Shown here: positions 1-5,042 of the stretch, one piece after another
How the letters are laid out: every line of letters begins with the position of its first letter
How positions within the stretch are numbered: the stretch's first letter is position 1
DNA from: an uncultured Spirochaetaceae bacterium
Lineage (GTDB): Bacteria; Spirochaetota; Spirochaetia; Treponematales; Treponemataceae
Assembly: GCA_902766345.1 (NCBI GenBank)
Contig: CACXDK010000030.1
Span: forward strand, 1-5,042
DNA: 5,042 nt
Reading direction: 5' to 3'
Program-made: the position numbers and the translations under genes
The notes under the pieces: model-generated
Databases searched by the model: none
What the model saw: the letters and a program-made list of their open reading frames with translations, nothing else
What the model was told of the DNA's origin: nothing

Positions 1-77
1 AACTCAGTCAGAAATTGAATCATCTTTTTTATAATGAGGTGACAGATTTTGTAGATGAAACAGAGGTTGGCTTATGA
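1..77 (+). CDS. C-terminal end of upstream gene, probably ABC transporter ATPase (partial)
   Basis: An open frame runs from the left edge (first full codon at base 3) to a TGA at 75-77, giving a 24-residue tail that ends in FVDETEVGL. The stop overlaps the permease start as ATGA (74-77), the usual sign of a translationally coupled operon gene. The importer otherwise lacks an ATP-hydrolysing subunit here, and importers of this type are commonly encoded as ATPase, permease and binding protein together. The ABC ATPase is therefore the best guess. No Walker or signature motif lies in the visible part, so the identity is inferred from position only. The existence of the reading frame is better supported than its function. 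Confidence 0.45.
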   Translation, partial: LSQKLNHLFYNEVTDFVDETEVGL

Positions 78-991
78 AAGAAAAAATTATAAACATTCCT
101 AATCTGCTTTTTATTGCAATTTTAATTTGCTTTTCTCTTCCTAGTAAATATGCTGGTCGTGCAGAAGGATTAAAATCTCCTTTGGCATTTATAATTGTTG
201 TTTGTGTGAGTGAGGTGCTATTTTTATTCAAGCTTAGAAATAAAAAAAATCTGCGTGCAACACTTGACATTTCAACCTTTGTTTTTGGTGTTGTCCTAAT
301 CTGGGAACTATTCGTGACAAGGCTTGATGTATATCCGATTATGTTCATCCCGTCTCCAGAAAATGTCTTTGCTGTTTTTATTGATGATCGTGTAAAGATA
401 ATCAAGGGCTTTTTTAGTTCTCTATTCCTGCTCTTAATAGGAATTTCTACATCATTGGTTTGTGGTGTCATTTTAGGAACTTTTGTCGGCTGGAATAAGC
501 GACTTACAAATGCCATATATCCTATTGCAAAAGCAATTTCAACAGTGCCAGCTCTTGTTTATACGCCTTATGTAATTCTTATTATGCCGACATTCAAGTC
601 TGCTTCTATTTTTGTAATTTTTTTAAGTGGATTCTGGAGTACTTTTATGGGATCTATAAATAATACTGCTTTTGTCGAAAAGAAAATCATAAACTCAGCA
701 AGGGTTCTTTCTCTTTCAACAATGACAATTTTGTTCAAGATTATTATTCCGTTTAATCTCCCAAGAATCATAAATAACCTTCCTATAAAGATTTCTGCTG
801 CAATAATGACTCTTACTGCAGCAGAGATGCTTGGAGCTGATAACGGAATAGGTTTTTATATTCGTAGTTCATTGAACTTTGGAAACTATACAAAAGCTAT
901 TGCTGGAATTATTTTTATGGGATTTTTAGTTGCAGGATTGAACGCTCTTGTAAACATAGCAAGAAAGCGATTAATAAAATGGAACTATTAA
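74..991 (+). CDS. ABC transporter permease, nitrate/sulfonate/taurine (SsuC/TauC-like) family
   Basis: This is a 305-residue integral membrane protein, the channel-forming subunit of an importer in the cytoplasmic membrane. Hydrophobic segments lie at about residues 10-25, 37-53, 65-82, 115-140, 160-172, 177-195, 237-250 and 272-292. FIPSPENVF (91-99) matches the 'LPSP' motif seen near the N-terminus of SsuC/TauC permeases. The ATPase-docking EAA loop is recognisable at about 207-230 (NSARVLSLS, then IIIPFNLP), with Asn-Ser where Glu-Ala is usual. TAAEMLGADNGIGFYI (248-263) is the conserved 'AAEMLG...GLG' segment of this family. The extra N-terminal hydrophobic pair makes it somewhat longer than a typical SsuC of about 260 residues. 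The start overlaps the preceding stop by 4 bp, with a purine-rich AGAGG about 7 bases upstream. The family is clear but the transported substrate is not. Confidence 0.9.
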   Translation: MKEKIINIPNLLFIAILICFSLPSKYAGRAEGLKSPLAFIIVVCVSEVLFLFKLRNKKNLRATLDISTFVFGVVLIWELFVTRLDVYPIMFIPSPENVFAVFIDDRVKIIKGFFSSLFLLLIGISTSLVCGVILGTFVGWNKRLTNAIYPIAKAISTVPALVYTPYVILIMPTFKSASIFVIFLSGFWSTFMGSINNTAFVEKKIINSARVLSLSTMTILFKIIIPFNLPRIINNLPIKISAAIMTLTAAEMLGADNGIGFYIRSSLNFGNYTKAIAGIIFMGFLVAGLNALVNIARKRLIKWNY

Positions 992-1007
992 AAATAAAAC
1001 TGAGTAT

Positions 1008-1013
1008 GGAGGT
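1008..1013 (+). promoter_or_regulatory. Shine-Dalgarno site fixing the start of the binding-protein gene
   Basis: A perfect GGAGGT lies 7 bases before the ATG at 1021. It selects that start over the in-frame ATG at 979, which lies inside the permease gene, has no comparable site and would put 14 extra residues before a normal signal peptide. Confidence 0.85.
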
Positions 1014-1020
1014 ACTTAAT

Positions 1021-2130
1021 ATGAAAAAAAATCCAAAAAAACTTGTATTTGCATTAATTATTTCTCTTGTTGTTTTTGCAACTCTTGCATGTAGTGGAAA
1101 ACCTAAAACAACTGCTACGAAATATTCTCTAAATGTTGGTAGGCGTTCGGACTCAAACAGTGTTGATCCTATAATTGATACAGCAGGTCAAGAACATCTA
1201 TTTGAAAAATATGGTCTTTCTGTAAATTTTGTAGGCTTGCCAAAAAGTTCTTTGTTAAATTCGGTTGCTGTTGGAAAAATTGATGCTTCATACCTTAGTA
1301 TTTTATACAATCTCAATCTTGGTGCTAATGGTGAAGATGTTATTCTTTTTGCAGGAACAATGTCTGGTGGGCAGGGCGTTCTGGCTCATAAAAAAGTTGC
1401 AGATGAAGTAAAAGATCCTGCGAACTGGAAAGGAAGAACAATCGCTGGACAGATTGGTGGGACTGGAGAAATGGTTATAAAGTCAGTCTTGAATAGGGAA
1501 TACAAATATGTTCTTGATACTGACTATAAGTATAAATCTTTTGAAACTGATGCTGAGACAATAACTGCATGTGCAAAAGGTGGAGCTGATGTAATCATTG
1601 TATCAAACAATTTTGTAGATGCTGCTATTCAGCAGGGCTTTGTATATCTATTTCCTCTTACAGATTTGGAAGATGATTTTGTCTGCTGCCGACAGATGGC
1701 AAATGGAACGCACTTTAAAAATAATCGTGAAGCATATCTTGCTTGGATGAAAACTGTAATTTCTGCTTACAAGATTTATAAAACAGAGCCTGCTAGAGTA
1801 ACTAAAACTCTTGAAAAGCTTTCTGGTCAGACTGAATCATGGCTTTATGATTTTATATACAATTTGGATAAAAATCAGCGACGTTTTTACAGTCCTGATC
1901 CTAATTACAATGGAGTAAAACTTTATTACGACACAATGATTAATCTTGGATATATCGAAACAGAACGTGAATTACCTGAATTCTTTGACATTTCACTATA
2001 TGCTCAGGCATTGCGTGAAGTTATTGAAGAATATCCTGATGAACAAATTTACAAAGATTTGTGGGCATACTTTGTTACTCATAATGATCAGTACCCTAAT
2101 TTTAAACAGGATTATCCTGAAACTTTGTAA
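1021..2130 (+). CDS. Substrate-binding lipoprotein of ABC importer (NMT1/SsuA-like)
   Basis: This 369-residue protein should capture the substrate outside the cytoplasmic membrane and hand it to the upstream permease. It begins with a lipoprotein signal: basic MKKNPKK, a hydrophobic stretch at about 8-21, then TLAC with the lipidated cysteine at residue 24. The lipobox is relaxed (Thr at -3, Leu at -2), a looseness known in spirochaetal lipoproteins. The mature part looks like the NMT1/SsuA/TauA periplasmic binding fold. It has an LNVGRRSDSN opening strand (about 37-46), the LLNSVAVGKIDASYLS segment (78-93) typical of 'aG.iDa' motifs, and DPANWKGRTIAGQIGGTGE (132-150) matching the 'LKGKtia...G' hinge region. 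Two adjacent cysteines (222-223, FVCCRQ) are unusual for the family. It starts 29 bases after the permease stop. The ligand is unknown; its position next to a nitrogenase-like reductase suggests it may be the enzyme's substrate. Confidence 0.85.
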   Translation: MKKNPKKLVFALIISLVVFATLACSGKPKTTATKYSLNVGRRSDSNSVDPIIDTAGQEHLFEKYGLSVNFVGLPKSSLLNSVAVGKIDASYLSILYNLNLGANGEDVILFAGTMSGGQGVLAHKKVADEVKDPANWKGRTIAGQIGGTGEMVIKSVLNREYKYVLDTDYKYKSFETDAETITACAKGGADVIIVSNNFVDAAIQQGFVYLFPLTDLEDDFVCCRQMANGTHFKNNREAYLAWMKTVISAYKIYKTEPARVTKTLEKLSGQTESWLYDFIYNLDKNQRRFYSPDPNYNGVKLYYDTMINLGYIETERELPEFFDISLYAQALREVIEEYPDEQIYKDLWAYFVTHNDQYPNFKQDYPETL

Positions 2131-2132
2131 AA

Positions 2133-2140
2133 AGGAAGGT
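2133..2140 (+). promoter_or_regulatory. Ribosome binding site of the NifD-like gene
   Basis: AGGAAGGT lies in the 15-base gap after the binding-protein stop, about 5 bases before the ATG at 2146. It supports this start. The gap leaves no room for a promoter or terminator, so the enzyme genes are read through from the transporter genes. Confidence 0.7.
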
Positions 2141-2145
2141 GTGAA

Positions 2146-3618
2146 ATGGCTATTGATATTCATAAATCTGAAGTTGAGACCAGAGATAATAGGCTTGGTA
2201 CTCTTATAGCGTATCATGGCCCTGCAAGCGAATTGCAGGCAGCTTCTGCAAAGCGTCAAGTAAAAGAGGATACCCGCTTATATTCTCAGTGTAGTGACTG
2301 CTCGCAGGGATGTGCAGAAACTTTATCTTATATGATTCGCGATGCCGCAATTATTGTACATGCTCCGCTAGGATGTCTTGACCCTGTGGAAAAGTATGAA
2401 AGAGTTGATGCAAGTACGAAAGCAAGAGGTCTGTCTCCACATAGAATTCAAGTTATATCTACAAATATGGGAGTAGATGCTACCGTCTATGGAGGAGTAA
2501 AGATTTTAAGGGAGGCTATTGATGAAGCATTTAAACGCTTTGATCCAAAGGCAATATTCATCCACTCTTCTTGTGCGGCAGGAATAATTGGAGATGACAT
2601 TGAAAGCGTTGTTGATGAAGCTGAGTCAGAACTCGGAATACCAATAGTTCCTATATACTGTGAGGGCTTTAAATCAAAGACATGGGCATCTGGTTTTGAT
2701 GCTGTGTTCCATGGTGTATTGCGCAAGATTGTACGCAAACCTGAAAAAAAACAGGAAGACCTTGTAAACATTATCAATTTTGCAGGGCGGGATACTTTTT
2801 CCCCATTTTTGCAAAAATTGAATTTAAGAGCAAATCTTGTGGTTCCTAATGCTACGATAGAACAGCTTGCTCAGATGAGTGAGGCTGCTTGTACTACGCA
2901 TATCTGTGAATCTTTAGGTACTTATGTTGCTGCAGCCCTTGAAGAGAAATATGATGTTCCACAGGTAAAAGCTCCTTCTCCTTATGGAATTGACTGGACT
3001 GACAGGTGGGTGCGCGAGCTGGCAAAGGTTACAGGTAGAACGGAATTTGCAGAAAAGGTCATAGAAGAAGAACATGCAAGAATTATTCCTATTGTAGAGG
3101 AGTATAAGAAACAGCTTGCAGGGAAGAAAGCCTATATCTATGCAGGTGATTCGTATTCACATAACCTTGCCAACATGGTTAAGGATTATGGAATGGAAAT
3201 CGTAGGAATAACTACACTTCATCATGACCAGGTGACTGATGACAAGACAACAGAACTTGATACCCTAAACGAGCTTATAAAGTCTGTAGGAGATGTAAAT
3301 AATTTTTCCGTCTGTAATAAGCAACCGTTTATAATGTACAAGATACTTACACAGCTAAAGCCTGATATTCTTATTACAAGGCATAATAGTATTGCTACCA
3401 TAGGTACTAAACTGGGAATACCATCTATTCGTGCGAATGATGTGAATGTACTTAGCTGTTATGATGGCGTAGTGAATCTGGGGGCAAGGATTATAGATGC
3501 CCTGCAGTCAAACAAATTCTTTAAGACTATAGCAGAGCATGTAAAATTCCCTTACAGCTCATGGTGGATTAGCCAGACTGATCCATTCTATTTTGACAAA
3601 AAGGCGGTGACAAAATGA
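2146..3618 (+). CDS. Nitrogenase component 1-type oxidoreductase, NifD-like (alpha) subunit
   Basis: This 490-residue protein has the full three-domain PF00148 architecture of nitrogenase alpha subunits (Azotobacter NifD is about 490). It is probably the catalytic half of a cytoplasmic, oxygen-sensitive reductase with the next gene. P-cluster-type cysteines are at C49 or C52 (CSDCSQGC, 49-56), C77 (HAPLGC) and C143 (SSCAAGIIGDDIES, cf. NifD SECPIGLIGDDIES). ICESLGTYVAAALEEKYDVP (253-272) aligns without gaps to the NifD segment around Cys275, so C254 matches the FeMo-cofactor cysteine. GMEIVG (349-354) and YDGVV (439-443) also align with NifD. By hand alignment the His442 position is Asn431, Gln191 is Trp180, His195 is Phe184 and Arg359 is Tyr337. 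These replacements argue against N2 reduction, and C254 argues against a protochlorophyllide-reductase type. I infer a NifB-derived cofactor and a different substrate, comparable in principle to methylthio-alkane reductase MarD. Confidence 0.9.
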   Translation: MAIDIHKSEVETRDNRLGTLIAYHGPASELQAASAKRQVKEDTRLYSQCSDCSQGCAETLSYMIRDAAIIVHAPLGCLDPVEKYERVDASTKARGLSPHRIQVISTNMGVDATVYGGVKILREAIDEAFKRFDPKAIFIHSSCAAGIIGDDIESVVDEAESELGIPIVPIYCEGFKSKTWASGFDAVFHGVLRKIVRKPEKKQEDLVNIINFAGRDTFSPFLQKLNLRANLVVPNATIEQLAQMSEAACTTHICESLGTYVAAALEEKYDVPQVKAPSPYGIDWTDRWVRELAKVTGRTEFAEKVIEEEHARIIPIVEEYKKQLAGKKAYIYAGDSYSHNLANMVKDYGMEIVGITTLHHDQVTDDKTTELDTLNELIKSVGDVNNFSVCNKQPFIMYKILTQLKPDILITRHNSIATIGTKLGIPSIRANDVNVLSCYDGVVNLGARIIDALQSNKFFKTIAEHVKFPYSSWWISQTDPFYFDKKAVTK

Positions 3619-4970
3619 GCAAACTGATAGAACAACCTAGATTTTCATGTGCACTTGCAGCCCAGACGACAGTTCTCGCAATTCCACGTGCATTGCCTAT
3701 AGTTCATGCAGGACCTGGGTGTGCGTCTAAAACATTCCGTGTTCTTGCAGAAGGATGTGGAAATCAAGGCGAGGGGTACGGCGGTGGCGGTCAAATTTCA
3801 AGTACCAATACAGGCACTAAGGAAGTTGTCTTTGGTGGTGAAAATAAATTACGCACACTAACGGAAAATGCCCTTAAGGTTTTGGATGCGGATTTATTCG
3901 TACTCCTTTCTGGCTGTACTTCTGGCATAATAGGAGACAATGTTGTTTCCATTGCAAATGAATTCCGTGATGAAGGCAAGCCTGTAGTTGGTGCGGAGAC
4001 ATCGGGCTTTACTGGAAACAACTATTACGGTCATGAGCTTATAGTAAATTCCATTATAGAACAGTTCGTTGGAAATGTTACTCCTAAAGTTCAGAAGGGA
4101 CTTGTTAATGTATTCTCTGTAGTTCCAAATCAAGATCCTTTTTGGCGCGGAGATTTGGAAGAAATAAAGCGCATTCTTACGGCTATAGGGCTGAATGTAA
4201 ACATTTTATTCGGTGCAGAAAGTCTTGGAGTGTTTGAGTGGCAGAATATTCCAAATGCAGAATTTAACATTCTGCTTTCACCGTGGTGCGGACTAAAGAC
4301 AGTTGAGCTTTTAAAGAGAAAGTATGGAACTCCCTTCTTTCATTTTCCTTATCTTCCTGTGGGTGGAAAGGCTACAAGCCTGTTCTTAAAAAAGTTGACA
4401 GCTTTTGCTGGTCTGGATTTTGCAAAGGTTGCCTCTGTAATACGGCAGGAAGAAGACAGGTTCTATGAGTACATTGTAGGACTTGCAGATTTTATGTCTG
4501 ACTATCGTAGTAACTTGCCAAATGAACTGTATGTTGTAGCTGATTCGGAATATGCACTTGGAATTACAGATTATCTGGTAAATGAACTTGGACTTGTGCC
4601 TAAAGGTGTATTCATTGATGATGATCCGCCGACGGAGGTTCTTAAGAATCAAATTCGTGAGTATGCAAGGAATATAGGTGAAGATGTAAGCAATGTACTT
4701 TATTTTGAGGCAGATGGAGGAAAGATTCAGCAAAAACTTACTGAACTTATTGGGAATTCAAAAAGGGCTGTTGTTTTTGGAAGTTCGTGGGAAAAACTTG
4801 TTACGGAAAAAAATAACAATATGCTCTTTCATGTCAGTATGCCAATAATAAATGATGTTATTCTTAATAAGACCTATGTAGGATATAAGGGAGGACTTAA
4901 GCTTACTGAGGAAATGTATTCTGGCATTTTCCATCGCGGAAATATTTCCAAGAATGTACAGACCTTATAG
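3615..4970 (+). CDS. Nitrogenase component 1-type oxidoreductase, NifK-like (beta) subunit
   Basis: This 451-residue protein is the predicted partner of the upstream D-like subunit, sharing a P-cluster across the dimer interface. Three cysteines fit the NifK P-cluster ligands: C12 (RFSCAL), C36 (VHAGPGC, cf. NifK VHGSQGC) and C101 (SGCTSGIIGDNV, cf. NifK TTCMAEVIGDDL). S130 in ETSGF lies near the position of NifK Ser188. VVFGGENKL (71-79) matches NifK AVFGGQNNM, and LPVGGKATSLFL (247-258) matches the NifK 'P.G..aTd.fL' segment. The first cysteine at residue 12 rather than about 70 shows it lacks the long NifK N-terminal arm, as in AnfK/VnfK-sized subunits. The gene starts in an ATGA overlap with the D-like stop, with AAGGCGGTG a few bases upstream, so D and K are likely made in equal amounts. 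NifN- or BchB-type scaffolds are less likely, because the partner retains the cofactor cysteine. Confidence 0.88.
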   Translation: MSKLIEQPRFSCALAAQTTVLAIPRALPIVHAGPGCASKTFRVLAEGCGNQGEGYGGGGQISSTNTGTKEVVFGGENKLRTLTENALKVLDADLFVLLSGCTSGIIGDNVVSIANEFRDEGKPVVGAETSGFTGNNYYGHELIVNSIIEQFVGNVTPKVQKGLVNVFSVVPNQDPFWRGDLEEIKRILTAIGLNVNILFGAESLGVFEWQNIPNAEFNILLSPWCGLKTVELLKRKYGTPFFHFPYLPVGGKATSLFLKKLTAFAGLDFAKVASVIRQEEDRFYEYIVGLADFMSDYRSNLPNELYVVADSEYALGITDYLVNELGLVPKGVFIDDDPPTEVLKNQIREYARNIGEDVSNVLYFEADGGKIQQKLTELIGNSKRAVVFGSSWEKLVTEKNNNMLFHVSMPIINDVILNKTYVGYKGGLKLTEEMYSGIFHRGNISKNVQTL

Positions 4971-4983
4971 CTGAGATGGAATT

Positions 4984-5042
4984 ATGTCATATAAAATTGC
5001 AATTGCGAGTTCTGATGGAATAAACATAGACCTGCATTTTGG
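4984..5042 (+). CDS. NifX/NifB C-terminal-type Fe-Mo cofactor-binding protein (partial, runs off the window)
   Basis: The frame opens with MSYKIAIASSDGINIDLHFG and is still open at the right edge. This matches the start of the dinitrogenase iron-molybdenum cofactor domain (NifX, NafY and the C-terminal domain of NifB). Members typically begin 'kIAvas.dG..vd.HFG' and are known to bind NifB-co or FeMo-co precursors during nitrogenase assembly. The Asp and His of the D-x-HFG signature are both present. It starts 13 bases after the NifK-like stop, preceded by a weak purine-rich GAGATGGA. Its place in the operon suggests it carries or inserts the cofactor of the D/K enzyme. Only 19 full codons are visible, so a stand-alone protein of about 110-120 residues cannot be told from a longer fusion. 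Confidence 0.7.
   Translation, partial: MSYKIAIASSDGINIDLHF

Noticed and set aside
20..35. T-rich run near the left edge as a transcription terminator
   Set aside because: No GC-rich stem precedes it and it lies within an open reading frame that overlaps the permease start.
4..516. A 170-codon open frame on the minus strand
   Set aside because: It lies antisense to the permease, whose membrane segments and family motifs are clear. The translation has no recognisable domain and runs across the upstream gene junction.
979..1020. Upstream in-frame ATG at 979 as the start of the binding protein
   Set aside because: It overlaps the permease end, and the GGAGGT at 1008-1013 and a normal signal peptide both point to 1021.
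1946..2259. Overlapping open frames on both strands at the end of the binding-protein gene
   Set aside because: They bridge two real genes in other frames and carry no recognisable motifs; the binding-protein frame has the ribosome site and the signal peptide.
4386..4733. A 115-codon open frame on the minus strand within the NifK-like gene
   Set aside because: It is antisense to a well-supported coding region, low in complexity (Ile/Tyr/Lys rich), and has no family motif.
2146..4970. Annotation as a true nitrogenase (nifDK) for N2 fixation
   Set aside because: The His442, His195, Gln191 and Arg359 equivalents are absent by hand alignment and a substrate importer is linked, so the nif symbols would mislead.
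2146..4970. Protochlorophyllide/chlorophyllide reductase (BchNB) or CfbD-type enzyme
   Set aside because: The D-like subunit retains the cofactor cysteine and a NifX/NifB-like gene follows. No tetrapyrrole genes are seen.
3615..4970. CRISPR, tRNA or mobile-element signals across the window
   Set aside because: No spaced direct repeats, cloverleaf, inverted terminal repeats or transposase motifs were found by eye. Similarity between the D and K genes reflects their shared ancestry.

Overview
This window is one dense, co-directional (+ strand) operon segment from an AT-rich, probably anaerobic bacterium. It encodes a small-molecule ABC importer followed by a nitrogenase-like two-subunit reductase. 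A spirochaete (Treponema-like) host fits the low GC and a relaxed lipobox on the binding protein. A Firmicute is also possible; the taxon is a low-confidence inference.

Layout: (1) bases 1-77 hold the last 24 codons of an upstream gene, most likely the ABC ATPase, overlapping the next gene by 4 bp. (2) Bases 74-991 encode an SsuC/TauC-type ABC permease. (3) Bases 1021-2130 encode a lipoprotein substrate-binding protein of the nitrate/sulfonate/taurine (NMT1/SsuA-like) type. (4) Bases 2146-3618 encode a NifD-like subunit. (5) Bases 3615-4970 encode a NifK-like subunit, overlapping the NifD-like gene by 4 bp. (6) Bases 4984-5042 are the first 19 codons of a NifX/NifB-C-terminal-type cofactor-binding protein, cut by the window edge. 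Gaps are at most 29 bp and two junctions are ATGA overlaps, so the genes are almost certainly co-transcribed and partly translationally coupled. I see no internal promoter, terminator, RNA gene, repeat array or mobile element.

The D-like protein keeps the P-cluster cysteines and a cysteine exactly matching the FeMo-cofactor ligand Cys275 of Azotobacter NifD. It lacks the histidine ligand (His442) and the residues that shape the N2 pocket (Gln191, His195, Arg359). Together with the NifX/NifB-like gene, this suggests a complex NifB-derived cofactor in an active site remodelled for another substrate. The adjacent importer may bring that substrate in. The nearest characterised precedent is methylthio-alkane reductase (Mar), a nitrogenase-like enzyme that cleaves C-S bonds. 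The actual substrate here cannot be read from sequence. The Fe-protein (NifH-like) and NifB genes that such an enzyme needs are not in the window.
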